Below, in pieces: positions 11,316 to 23,415 of a DNA stretch of 64,000 nucleotides. The stretch lies in NCBI GenBank assembly GCA_033296885.1, contig MU863948.1, positions 1-64,000 of the forward strand, given 5' to 3'. The notes below the pieces were generated by a model. That model was given only the letters and a program-made list of their open reading frames with translations. It ran no database searches and was not told the origin of the DNA. The position numbers and the translations under genes are program-made. Position 1 is the first letter of the stretch. Every line of letters starts with the position of its first letter. The stretch is from Triangularia verruculosa. Taxonomy: Eukaryota > Ascomycota > Sordariomycetes > Sordariales > Podosporaceae.

Positions 11316-13089
11316 AGGTGATTACAGTAATACAGGCTTGTGAGGCACTGAAAGATGTGGTGAACCAGTATATTGAATTGACTTAATAGGCAAGAAAACA
11401 TCACAGTAAATAGTCCTGAGGGCAAGCCTCTTATAGATCTTCAGCTCCGTATTCCTCCCCCAATCTCTTCTCCGTTGCCGTACGCTAAGTATCTGGAACT
11501 CCGGACGCTAGCTATACGGATCTCCAGGTTAAATCGGAGGTCCGTTCGGAGGTCTGAAAGCTTATATGATCGCCACGGTAGAGCGTTGGTGAGCATGTGA
11601 TTCCAAGCCATTGTATTGCCTCTGAGGCCCTGTATTCTACAGGGCTCAGATACACTGTAAAATCCACAAACAAAAGCTGTATTTTAACATTTACTTTTCG
11701 TTATATATCGTTAACGTCGAAGTTAAATTTAATAATAATATAGTTAAAGCGATTAAATCCTATATTATTTTAGATATTTTTAAAGTTGTAATATACTTTT
11801 AAAAAGTATAGTTTTTAAAGGCTAGTTTAGTCTTAGAATACTCTATAAACTTATAACTCCTATATATAGTCAGATAATAGTTATATAGTATAAGGAAAAA
11901 GCTGGAAACTTACTACTTGACCTTCTTGCCCATAGGTGTCTTAAATATGGGTGGTATGTTATAGGATATTAGCAGGGTCACTTCAAGCACGCGCTGCTCC
12001 CCCATCGAGTACGCACTGTTGAAGGTAAGCTCGGATAGAATCCTTTTACCTCAAGCACGCGCTGCTCCCCCCTCGAGCATACACTACTGAAGGCAAGCTC
12101 GGATGGAATCCTCTTCGCAAGTACACACTGATAAAGAAGAGAAGCTTTTATACTTCACGATATAGCACTCTTATAGAATAGAAGAAGGCTAAAATCTTAC
12201 GATCGATAATCTTAAAAGCGCCGGCGATAATAGATTTATTTAAATAAATATTAATATAAACTATATAAGCCTAGCTCTTTAAATTAAGTGTTTTTTTAAT
12301 CGGTAATATAAGCGTAATATTAACTTTATTAATAAATAATAATTAAAATATTGTTTATAATTATAAAATACTTATAATTATTATTAATAAAATTTTATAA
12401 TTATCGATTTAATTAAAGTTAAATAATAATTAAAGGCTTAACCGGATAGGTAAATTAATTTACTTAAAAATAAAATATAAAAGGATTAATAATAATAATA
12501 TAAATTAAATTTGACTTTAAATATAAAAAATAACTTCTATATTATAATCGTTATTATTAATTTTAATTAATACAATTACTTTTTTAATAATAAGATTATT
12601 ATAAATTACTCCTAAAAATAAAAAGAACCGATTTTCTAAGGGAGTTGGTTTATAAATTAGAAATATATAGGGGTAATATAAATTACAATTAAAATTATAA
12701 TCTTTTTTACGCGAAGATTTTTAACGAAAATCGAAAAACGTAAAGAAGAGAAGTAAAGTAAACGATAGAAAAGTCGTAAAGTTAATAGACGGAAATAAAA
12801 AAAAATATGCGGATATAATAGTAATATTAATAATAGTAATAATAGTAGTAGTAGTATTTATTACGTAGTTTTAAAGTGAAGAAAAGAAAGAAAAATGGAG
12901 GGGTAAATGCTATAGGTAAATAAGTGGTGAAAGGTTAATAGCCGGAGGAATTACTCGCGGGGTTAGGGGTTAGTAAAATCAATATAAATTACTAAATAAC
13001 TAACCTAGTAAACACAGAAAGACGGACGTGGGCTATATGTTATTTAAAGCTTCTGATAATACTACATCACACACAACCTCATAAGGTTT
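11316..13089. repeat. Degraded repeat region with a 68-bp tandem duplication
   Basis: Mostly RIP-like AT-rich sequence (especially 11660-11900 and 12180-12960) without genes. At 11983-12050 and 12051-12118 a 68-bp unit starting TCAAGCACGCGCTGCTCC occurs twice in tandem, with mostly transition differences. A TAATAG/TAG microsatellite lies near 12826-12870. Confidence 0.6.
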
Positions 13090-13732
13090 ATTTTAGGGCA
13101 GAGCAGATACTAAATCTAAAAAATAACCAAGTGGTGTAAGTACCTAGCATACTTTAAATGGTATAACCCCCTACCGGGAGTAAACCTACTCCAGCGCGTT
13201 CCTAGGCTACTATAGGGCACAGGTTCGAATCCTTTTAAGGGTTAAATTTAGAACCCCAACTTAGTACCTAGCTAATTGCCTTAACTTAAACACATTGGCA
13301 CTCCTTTCAGTAGCTGCCCGTCTTATATGTAGGGGCAACCTGCTCTCCTCTCCAACCAGTAAGAACAATGATACCTAACTAACTCCACCGCTAGTCTTTA
13401 TACCTTATGTGAACACCTTCGAGAAGCGGGGCCATGTCAACCAGAAGGCCACTCATGAGCCGGAAAAAAAGGACGCGACAGCACAGTTAGCAGCACAGCA
13501 CCATTTTTTCCCTTCATCGTCAACACTGTAGCGTAAAAAGAACAAAATCTTTGATAGCAGAGGAAGCCGTACCTATGATTCCGGCAAAGAGCAGCGAGCT
13601 TACTTGCCCGGCGGATCACCTTCTAGCGTGACTTTCATGAAGATCTCCGGGGCGCGCACCAGGCGCAACTTGATATATCCCATCTCCTCAAATAACAACA
13701 TAATTAATTTATTCTATATGGGGACTACCAAG
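13090..13732 (+). repeat. Second copy of repeat segments B and A, reordered
   Basis: The tRNA-like segment B (about 13090-13260, with AGGTTCGAATCC) is followed directly by segment A (13263-13732). At the left end of the window the order is A, about 450 bp, then B. This copy has a more degraded T-arm and lacks the T-rich tail. Confidence 0.6.
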
Positions 13733-14998
13733 GTCTGGAAAAGTTACTGCGTCAAACCACACTACTTAGGTACTCATACCAAGTTTCCATGTGCCATACG
13801 GCAGACCTTCTCCTTGTCTCGAAATTTCTCTATAACGCTAGCCCAGTGGGAGTGACTCCAGGCAACTCGGGGGTAGCAGCCCTACCAGCAGGGCCGAGGG
13901 AATGCGGGGAAGACGAGAAGGCTAGGAAGGCGTGGTCTTCGGGGTCCTGCTATTGCTGTGGTATATATTCCATTTTGGACAGAAATTGCAATCGCAATAG
14001 ATGGCGTCAGTGGATGGGAGTCTGGTGCCGATGAAGGACGATGGGAAAGTGGGGGCGGGTATATTCAAATGTTCATCAGGTTTGCTGCAGTTCGCTAGGA
14101 CATGGTGTCCTAAAAAGAGAGAGGGAAATGGCAAAAAGAGGCGCTGGGTTGAAACCGAACTGGACGCTTCCCAGGCCCCAAATTTTGAGGGAGATCTAAG
14201 GGGGGTGCTCTTTCCACTACGCCATACTACAATGGTAGCTATTACAAAAAGCCTTCCTGCAATTTTTGGTCAAGATGGCATAGTGTCGATGCCACAGTTC
14301 TGAACATTAAATCAGACATTTGAGTAGACAATAACTTGGCCTTTCAATACATGATTCTCACTATCAGCTTCCTTTTTGTCAACATATTAATCAAGGTAAC
14401 TGGGATGACTATCTGAAACTCAGGAGCTCTGATGGGCGCTGCTGTGGCTGCGAGCGTTGCTCTGACTTATCGCATTGTTGGCGAGCAGTAGTTGGACCGT
14501 GAAGAAGCGGGCGATCAGGCAAAAGAATCTTCGTATCCTCACGAGTATGGAGTCGTATATGCTGAGATGAATTACGGCTATGTGTTTTAAAGCCTCGGGG
14601 AAAGACGCAGTACTGACGATGGATACGAAACTCCAACAATTAATGCAGTTAAAGGTTTTTGGGGCTCATGCTTCGTTTAAGGTAACGAGATCTGGTTACC
14701 TTACTGTTGTGCTGTGCCAGTCTTTTTAACAAGACACTGCGTTTCGTGGCGCTAAATTGTTATACGATGGCGGCCAGATACGCTGTTATCAGAATTCATC
14801 AATCATCTTTTTTATGTGTTTGAGATATTATTAAACAACTCTTGTTCGAGTTTGATGAAAACCCTGGTAAACGCTGTCCATGAAGATAAATATCCTTCCA
14901 GGATCCTTACCTACCTACCCAATAAATAAAACAAAGAAAAAATGGTATCATCTGCGCCGTTCCATCCCTAAGAGCAACCCATTCTCTGTCCCTTGAAG
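13733..14998. other. Intergenic, no supportable gene
   Basis: Open frames of 70-100 codons exist (for example 14001-14303 plus), but they have no recognisable motif, signal peptide or splice-linked partner. The 3' UTR of the membrane-protein gene must lie at the right edge. Confidence 0.45.
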
Positions 14999-16200
14999 CT
15001 AGTACCGATCTTGCAGAATCTTATCGACACTATCCTGGTCTGAGTTTTGTTCCCTCCCTCCAACCACCTGTGCGCTGCTGCTAGGGATAGGGCCCAGATT
15101 GATACTCCGGGCACTGAACTCCTGCTCGACCCTGATGTCGCTCTTGATCTCCGTGCCGCTCTTGTCTCTAGAGTGATAGTGGTATGCCGTTCGTTTGGGG
15201 TGCCCCCCGCTGCTGCCATATCTTGCCTCCCTTAGCGCCTGGGGGTTGAACAATGGCTTGAGGGCGGGTGCGGAGGCGCACATGATGCCAATGTTGACCT
15301 CTAGGACGGACCAGAGGTTGACGAGAATAGACTCGCGGAAGGGATCAACGGCGGTGGTATAGACAATGATGGTATGCAAACGAATGATGGCGATGACGGT
15401 GGCGAAGGCGCCGACGCAGAAGACGCCGATGAGGGCGTAGACTTCCTTACGCGGGCGGTTGATGGCAATTAGAGTCTTGATGGGGAGGGTAAAAATGAGT
15501 GCGTCGGTAAGGATATTAAATCCGCTCGTGAAGTAAAAGAAGGCGGTGGTGTTGACTGGGCAAGAGCCTGGGGCTTCACCGGTGAGGTCCCACATCTTGT
15601 CGATGGGCTGGCATTGTGAGAGTGTGACGCTGATGGAAATGATGAAGAACATGGCATGAAAGCCTATCAAGCCGAAGCAAGCGTATCGAAGTGTTTCAGT
15701 AACGGCTATAAACAAAGCAAGACCTGTCAGCAACAGCATCGCCCAAGTGTTTCGAGGCGCTAGTGGAGCACATACCAAAGCGAAGGTACATGAAAAGGAT
15801 GGAGAACTTGATGCAATTGACGCAAGCATAGTAGGTACACTGAATCGCCAACGTCACCTTGATCAGGATGAGCATGTTGTCGATCGATAATGTGGTAATT
15901 GCATGGCCGACGCCGTTGTACTTCATAATGATGACCTCGGCCAAGTACGCGCATGAGAACAGCTGTTGGAGAATCATGTCAGCGAGGCTGATCCAGCCTT
16001 TCAGATGGAACAAGAGGTCAACTTACCAGCGCCCCTAGCATGGTCCAGTCATCAGCGCCGAACTTCCTCATCATGGCAGCACGCACAACGGTGCGTGTGC
16101 CAACGACGAGGATGGACAGCGAGGTGAAGACCACGGCGATGATGACCAGTTCATCTTGTCGTCGTTGATCGATCCGGTATGCCTCTTCGTCTTGGTCCAT
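14999..16200 (-). CDS. Fungal rhodopsin-fold integral membrane protein
   Basis: Three exons, 16200-16027, 15962-15776 and 15705-14999, giving 355 aa. Introns are 64 bp (GTAAGT...CAACAG) and 70 bp (GTATGT...TTATAG). For the second intron I chose the TTATAG acceptor because it gives YLRFAVTETLRY; an upstream acceptor (GACAG) would add six residues. Seven hydrophobic segments follow in order: LVIIAVVFTSLSILVVG, then GADDWTMLGALLFSCAYLA, the LIKVTLAIQCTYYACVNC helix, FGLIGFHAMFFIISISV, FYFTSGFNILTDALIFTLP, VYALIGVFCVGAFATVIAI and LWSVLEVNIGIMCASAPALK. This is the layout of the fungal-specific rhodopsin-domain family, near PTH11-like proteins. The C-terminal tail is polar and probably cytosolic. 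Ligand and role are unknown. Confidence 0.88.
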
Positions 16201-18565
16201 TTCGATGTTTCGTTGCTTCTTCTGTCAGAAACACGAACGGAAGAAGAAACCCACCGGCCCGCATCGTCGGGTTCATCGTCCCATTTGAACCCCCTCTCCT
16301 GGGACCGCCATGATGGGCTGGAACGGCTTGGACGGGGCTGGTGGATGGCTCAAGCAGCGGGCATCCTGGGGAAGAAGCGGGTAATGTCAGCAGATTTTCT
16401 CGCTTATCTGATCGTGCCTACTCCACCGACATTCAGTAGCTACGAACACCAAACCCTTTTTAGGGAGGTCTTGCGGGGTGGCATCCAGCGGGACGGGACA
16501 CCTAACAGGACACCACCGAGCATGGCCCCGCTGCTGTTAGCGCTTGGGCCTACTCGCAGCGTCCGAGCAACGGTCAGGGCCATCACGTTCGTCGCTTCAG
16601 CTCCCAACAACAACGGCAGCCTGAGCGACAGCGCGAGAAAGGGTCAAGCGAGCATCGCTTCCGCCGAGAGATTTGTCGCCACCTCGCCTGAAATCCGGGT
16701 CGCTTCAACTGAGGTTTTATTGTTACCGGCTAAAAAGAGGTCAGACAATTTCCTTCCCGCCTCTTTCACCCTTTTTCGTTTTTTTTTGTGGGAGAGAGCT
16801 GGTGGTTCTCATTTCTGCCGAACCATGGGAAGGGGCGTCCGTGCTGCTGCACCCCTAGAGGAGTTGGCACACGGCATCGATTCCACGGCAGTGTGGCATG
16901 ACACTTGACTGCTGGCGCGCTGTGCAAAGATCACCTCGATCCTCGAGCACATTGACCATCTTAAGCCAGTGGCCGTGCGTAGGAACTCCATGATCGGATA
17001 CGGCGGCCCTCCAGGATGCAACTTTGGCTGATGGCGAGGTCCACCTCCTACCCGCTATCGTCGACGGCGTCGTTGTCGCAGCTAACGTTAACCCTTGGCA
17101 GCGAGGATGAAGCCTGCCGCATGTAGCGATCATTTCGTGACGGGCCTGTTAAGGCTGGATGAGTCCAGCATTTCCTTGTCTCTGCTCAAAGTCTGGGTCG
17201 GCCATTGCATGATGGCAGTAAAATCGTATGCGGCAGATATTTTAATTGGTTCAAGTCGGGTCAAGCGAAGCGGGGTTCCGTGTGCTCAGACCCGATATCG
17301 ACAAATTCATGATGGTCCACACCGAGTTCAGCCGCGTCCTGGAGTGTTGGCTTTTTCAAGAAACGAGCACTCACCTTTGAATCGAGAACGACTGTAAAAA
17401 CAGGAATATCGAAATATAATGCTCCTTTATTGACGCATGGACGTCATCAGGCGGGCCGTCTCAGCTCCCCGCAATGTTTCGCGTTTGGAGAAGATTGTGG
17501 ACCCTGTCCCCATCCCCAGACTCCAAGCCACGGTCACCCCGCAGGTCGTTGGGATAGGAAAAGGGGTCTTCAGGGGACTGATGAGGGTCGATTTGCACAA
17601 GGTATATTTGCCTGCCGCGGTTGCAAATCGTTGCCGGCCACACAGATCTGTGTGCTTGCAGATCAGTTGGCATCAAAAGGGAAGTATGCAGCGGATAAAT
17701 TCCCGACGCTTTGACGCTGGTCCGTGTTGCGGCACAAGATGTGTAGCCTCACTTCAATGCCTTTTTTTCTGTTTGAAGTAAAGGTCTCGCATTCATAGCC
17801 CTCTCATGCTTCCCACCTTGAATCTGCGTGACTGTGTCATCTCAGCCATTGCTGCACTCAAAACATGGTGAATTGGCGCTTTGCAGAGCGGGGACATTGC
17901 AAGGAAGGACTCTGACGATCAGCCCAAAAGCATGGTTGGTGTTGTTGTGCATATCAACGTCACATCGGTCATCTACTAGACCCAGTTGGCCAGTGGCTAG
18001 GTCGGTGTGCCGTTCACAGAAGAATAGGTAGAGAACGCTACCTACCTCCCTAGATTAGCCCACAGCAAAGACTCGAAAGCGACAGTATGTAGAGGAGAAC
18101 GATCCGGTAGTTGATAGGCGTCAAAAGCTACCTACCTGAGTAGTTTGGAAGCCTCGGAAATAAGCAAAAGAGCTTTCAATGTACAGACTTCAAAAGCCCA
18201 CTCCCTATGTTTCAACCCGGCCAATACAGATATCTCTCCATTTCGAACCAGCGAAAAATACCCCATCAACCACAGCACACTGCAAACCATGCTGTACAAC
18301 CATCGAATGGCTTCACCACTTCTACCTAGGTACTCAAACATTGACAAATAGCAATCCGTCCACCTTAATCCACAGCACCTTTCCACATGTCCGTATGTAA
18401 CCTCCTTTAATCCAACGTCATCCCCAGCCAGCGCTAAAACGAAACAAGTGAATCAATCATGTGGCGAACTTTGTGGTGTAGCAGTGACACCATCCCGCCT
18501 TCAAACCAGTTGACGCCTTACTTCATATCCGCACTCTTGCCGTCCCTGGTAGGCTTCTCAAACGC
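16201..18565. other. Long intergenic region, nothing firm
   Basis: A 250-codon plus-strand frame at 16156-16908 and several shorter ones were examined. They are basic or Ser-rich without domain features, and the first overlaps the membrane-protein start antisense. TACCTACCTA-type motifs occur near 18040 and 18130. Confidence 0.4.
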
Positions 18566-19150
18566 CTATGACATCTTGCTCACCGCCTTTTGAAAGATAT
18601 TGATATTCCTCCTTCTCTTCGATAATGATCCTTTGTTCTTGGCTACGCGAGAAGTGTTCTTATGCTGAGGAGCCAACGGTGTGCTATTATGACCTCTCTT
18701 TGACCGCGACTGGGTTCTCGACGACGTGAAACTTGCCAGAAGCTGCGCCTTGCGTGTGACAAACATGTGCCGAAAGTTCTGATAGTAGTCCCTGAAGTGG
18801 GAGGGGATGCCGCCTTTCTGAATGGCCTGGTTGATGGCGTAGAGACTACGGTTGCTAACACGAGCACGGGCGCAAAGCTCATCCGCAAAGGTGTGCAGCG
18901 GAAGATTTGCGTGTCCAGGCACGTGACGGAAGACCACTTTGATGGCGATCCCGATACTCTTGCCCCATTCCACCAAGGTTGATTCAGCGGCGACAATCTC
19001 TCTGCACAGCTTCCTGACCATGCTTTCGGTGTCACTGACAGGCTTGTTCCTGCCTCGACCCTTCGAACTGCGGATGCAGATTAGCTGGGCGGCCAGCCCG
19101 ATCCGCTCCTACCCGGTCATCCTCATATTGTCAGACGTCAACATGCGCAA
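18566..19150 (-). pseudogene. Broken copy of an RNase H-like protein gene (3' part)
   Basis: The frame ending at 18566 encodes the C-terminal half of the same family as the genes at 47.8 and 23.4 kb. It contains a segment aligned to the catalytic third Asp (TSDN), an ESMVRKLCREIV helix, then VVFRHVPGHANLPLHTFADELCA (written here in two parts: VVFRHVPGHANL and PLHTFADELCA), which matches the VHGHTDLAGNTDVDSLA region, then a basic tail. An in-frame TAG at 19109-19111 interrupts it, and no N-terminal DGS segment is found upstream. A 151-codon frame from the ATG at 19021 could still be made. Loss of function is inferred from the truncation and stop. Confidence 0.65.
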
Positions 19151-20754
19151 TACCTACAAACAACACTTGAAGGATGTACAAGAATGGTGGTTTTGACTGA
19201 TGCATCGATATTGCATCTTGCAGTACCAGGCCGATGACGCTTTGCTAGCCGGCTGTCAGCTGGCAGCATCAGCATGCCAGGTATTTCGAACCCGCATCAC
19301 CGTCACCTGCACACACAGCCGTCCAATGCACTGGTATATGGCTCAAGAGCCCTAAGAAAACATTGGCAAATTTCTTACAACTTTGAAGGAATAACAAATC
19401 AGATTTCCTGACCGCTATTACAGTAACTGCTATTTCTAGGCGGGCATAGTGAAAGGCATCCTCCAACTTGGACCAGAAGCTTGAAGTCGTCTTCGTTCTC
19501 CTGATTCCCCACTACACCACTGAAGCAATGGTTGCCTTTTTGTTATCTGCTCTTGCCAGCACCCTATTTGAAAGGCCTCTGCCTCGCCTACATCTTCTAC
19601 ATCCCCAAGCTTCAAGGAATTGATCTGTGTTAAAATTCTCGAATGCAGTCGTCTCCATGAGAAGCATTATATGTGATTCAATTGAGACCACAGCAAATAA
19701 AATACTAGGTAATTAGGTATTTGAGTTGGCGAAGCAAAAAAAGTAAAAATGCGAAGTGCCCTGTGTTGAACAGAGATCTGACGATCGAAAAGTGCCGGAG
19801 CCTCAATGGGAATTGACCCAGTGCACTCTTTGCGCCTTCCGGGAAAGTGGCCAACAACTTACACCTACTACACTATGGAACCATTGTTCGTTATTTGTTA
19901 TTTGTCAACTCCAGTGCTCCGCCTTAAATCTTTGGCACGCCCCCTACCTCGGCACCGTAATTACACGCTGCTCGCATTTCGCGCTACCTGTGTTGGTCCC
20001 TTTGCTTTATATTGTGATGAAGATTGTGCTATGGGAAAATCTATCGAAATGCTGAAACAGGGGACTGACTGGCTAGCAAGCAAAGAAGCAAAAGAAAGAA
20101 AAACAGAGGCCTATATAAGACCAGCGGTATCTCATCATATTGCGAGGGATGTTGAACATCGAACAATGTGCCTGAAAAGCTAACCGCAAAAATGTACCTA
20201 AAGATCTATCTTCAAAGGTGCATAGAAAGTATGAAGACAGATACCATGTAAGTATCCGTGATTGAGCTGATTGTGCTAAATTTCAGTGCTCTTCTTTGCA
20301 AAAAATAAAATGTACCTATGTAAAGAATGGGGTTAAACATTAGAAAATTAGCTGGTGGTTGATGGATAAATAGATACTTCACATTCGTCCTCACTTCAAG
20401 TTGATGACCAATGCCAGGGCCATTGAAATAAGGCGAAGGTCTCCTTATTATCCTTCGAGGACCCGCTATTAAGCTAGGTCTTCATCTGATGTGAATCTTT
20501 TGCTTTCTCTTATACACCATATGCCTCCGCAGCAAAAAGTGGCAAGGAGTGGTTGATAATGTGTCCAGCAGCCTCACCAGTCTTGGTAATTGTGAACAGC
20601 CAGAAAATGTATGCACCACTATCAATCATTGTACAGTAGGTATTGCCAAATATCCTGGTAGCAGAAGATACATTTTCTACCTAGGTATACATGTAGTGGT
20701 GATTCTCGAATTCTGTTAAACGACCTAATGTTAACCCTACACCAACCAGCTACC
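19151..20754. other. Intergenic, with one tRNA-like repeat
   Basis: No gene seen. It holds the SINE-like repeat at 19737-19885 and the presumed 3' UTR of the Zn2Cys6 gene at its right end. Confidence 0.45.
19737..19885 (-). repeat. tRNA-like (SINE-type) repeat
   Basis: On the minus strand it starts GGTTCCATAGTGTAGTAGG, close to a tRNA-Val-type 5' end and A box. It continues to a GTTCAACAC B-box-like site, then GGGCACTTC and the T-rich tail TTTTTACTTTTTTT. The GGCACTTC-plus-tail part matches the element at 54.9 kb. It does not fold as a complete tRNA. Confidence 0.4.
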
Positions 20755-23005
20755 TCAATCGATAGTGACAGCGCTCCACTTCTGCAGCAAAACCGCCACA
20801 TCCGTCCCGATTGCCCCATCCTCCAGCTCATCATCCTCCTCATCTCCGTTCTCCCCGGCGACTCTCTGCCCCGCCGGCGGCAAAGGCAAAGAAAACTCAT
20901 ACGGCACCCCCTCCCCCAACTCCTTCCTCTTCTCTTCCAGCCCAGCAAAATACGGCCTTGCCTCCTCTGGAATCTTCTGCTTGGTCTTCCACGCCATTGC
21001 CAACATGCCTTGCATGACTATGCTGACGGCGGCCAAGTCTTTCTGTATGATCCGGAGGGGGACACAAGCACGGGTGAAAAGTCCCGGGGCACGAGGATCG
21101 TCAAAGTGAGAGAGGAGAGTCAGTGTGACGCTCCACAAACTGCACAAGAACATGGGGGAATATTCCTTCAGGGTCCAGAGGCGAGTATACGTCTCAACGA
21201 TGTGGACATCGACGGCACAGAGCTCGAGAAGGATGGTTTTGGCGGGGTAATTTGGTTGAATCTCGGTGGAGGGATGAAGCGGACGGACGATGCTGTACGC
21301 TATCATGTTGATGAAAGTTCTAGGCCGAACAGGAATGTTAGCGTGGTTCCTTTCGGTAAGTGTGGGGTGTGAGCAGTACTGACTTCAAGAATAGGGTTTG
21401 AGGCGTGGGATTGTGTTGGTAGGACAGGCGTAAACTGAAAGACCTCTCTACGGCTCCGAGGCTTGTAAAGTGGAGTCTCCTTTCTTGAATATCGAGGTGG
21501 TGGCCTAGAGGCGCCTTGTGGTGCATATTGTACGTCATGACGGTGTGCATCAAAAGCGCCAATTCGTATCCGGCCTGGCTGACTCCGGCCGCTCTAGGTG
21601 GTTCCGGTGATCCTGGACCGTATGGAGAGCCGGTAGCATCTACATTCGGTTCATCGGGAGAGCTGGATCGTTCTGACCATGGATAACGCGGAGCCACGAT
21701 GGAAGATGGCTTGAGAAAGGCGAAGCATATCGTGCTGCTGGAACAGCGAGGAGCTTTGGTTAGTTGGTTGATGACCTCACATGGCCCAGTGGGAGCGCGC
21801 TGGAAGATGCTTACTTTTCCACCAGGAAGATTCCCCAGTGAAGCCGTGACAGAGCCGTCTTTCTCTCGGCCTCTTCAATGATGGCCTCTCTCAGTCGGGG
21901 CACCGCTTTGTCAGGATTGAGCCGCTGAAGCATGTTAAAAGCAGCAAATCTGTACATAGATCCCGCCATATTGGTGCCATCACAGCACGATATTAGAAAG
22001 AGTAGGTAGAGGCCTTGAACAGCGCAAATGGATTCCCTTCTCGTATCGGTCTCCCAGTGCCTTTTAGCCTCCAAAAGAAACTCAGATGAAAGATCCGTGG
22101 CGGTTCTTTGGCGAAATAACCTGGCTTTGTCCGACATCAACTGCCATCAAATCCTAGTCAGAGACTGCCGAGAGATAGGGCGCAACATGGTGAATACTGA
22201 CTGATCGGTAGGCGCAAATTGCGTTGACAAGAAATGCAGAGCAGTATGCCCCTTCACCCCTCCGCATGTCCCTCAAGAACAGTTCTTGATCTATGAACCC
22301 GATCATGAAAGGGTAATCCCACTGGAACAAGCTCGAAATCAGATGGGAGACCAGGCCATCTCCAGCGACTAAAGTCCATGGCCTTGAGGGCACACGAAGA
22401 GGGCTAGCGGCTAAAGCGAGGTTTTCGATATCCATACGTTCCTTGCCGCATGTTTCCATAGAGCTGATCGAGGGAATTGTTAGGAGAATGTCGGCATCGC
22501 GGATATGCTGTAGGGTGACTAAGGGGTCCGGTGCTTGGCGCAGTCTCTGGAAGATCTCAAAAGCTTCGTGTTCGGGTCGTTCACGAAGGCAGGTGAAAAG
22601 CTCTCTGAACCTTTTATTCTCTCGCTCGAGCTTTTCAAAGGTTTGCTTCAAATCGGAATAGCGAGACACGGCGCCTTCTCGAACCGGGTACTCGCAGGTC
22701 TGCTCATGCCGCTTGGCACATGCTCCGCAAAGAGGCCGTGCCCCGTCGCACTACCTCTGCCGTCAGTATCCAATGGTCTATGTAACGTCGGGAGAGACGA
22801 TTACCTTTGTTTTTTTCTGTTGACATCGCTGACATGCGAACTTGTTCAATGGAAGCCGTTTTATAGTGCGTCTTGGCACGGTTGACGATGGAAGAGTCTG
22901 AGCCGACTCCGCCTTCTCCATCTCCCGGTCAGGCGATTGCGAATGGTCATGGTCGATGTCGAGGTGCACCGGGGATGGTCGCGTAGAAGAGTTGGTCTTG
23001 GTCAT
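20755..23005 (-). CDS. Zn2Cys6 fungal transcription factor
   Basis: Five exons: 23005-22805, 22750-22202, 22140-21815, 21737-21384 and 21319-20755, giving 664 aa. Introns are 54, 61, 77 and 64 bp. Splicing the first intron rebuilds a full zinc cluster, CQRCQQKKTKCDGARPLC followed by GACAKRHEQTC, with six Cys in C-X2-C-X6-C-X6-C-X2-C-X7-C spacing, then a coiled-coil linker (KQTFEKLERENKRFRELF). The rest has the layout of the fungal-specific transcription factor domain, with HWGIFLVENSTICFAFLKP in the middle. It should bind DNA in the nucleus. Targets are unknown; there is no obvious pathway cluster beside it. The in-frame codons upstream of the ATG at 23005 start with TTG, so 23005 is preferred. 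Confidence 0.9.
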
Positions 23006-23415
23006 CGCATCAGGCAGCTCGCCATCTTGAAAAGAGGAAAGCAGCCTTGAGACCAAGAGGTGTTCCGATTATGCCTGGTATCGGTTGATGAGGTTCAAGT
23101 TGCGGTGGCAGGGCGTGGGCGCCAGGTGGGGGTGTTGGATTTGGGCAAGCAGGGGCCCGTGCGCCACTAGCTCCCGTCGCTTAGCCGGTCGGAGTTGAGT
23201 CCGAAACATTTACATAACATGACCCACTTTTCATTATACAGTTTAATTACAGCCCTTAGGTCCCACTGTTGGAGACTGAGTATCACTGGCAGGCAATGGA
23301 CGCAGTTTGTGAATGACACTGTGCTGTGGTAGATATATGCCGATTGCCCTGAGGCCGGCCGTTAACTCGATGCTGCATCGCTTCATCCACCTTCAGTGGT
23401 ACACCATACGCCTGT
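23006..23415. other. Intergenic, no gene seen
   Basis: Promoter side of the Zn2Cys6 gene and 3' side of the RNase H-like gene. An upstream exon for the former cannot be excluded. Confidence 0.4.

Noticed and set aside
13604..14303. Set of 70-100 codon plus-strand frames
   Set aside because: They begin inside the repeat copy and show no domain; likely chance.
16156..16908. 250-codon plus-strand frame
   Set aside because: It overlaps the start of the membrane-protein gene antisense and has random-looking composition.
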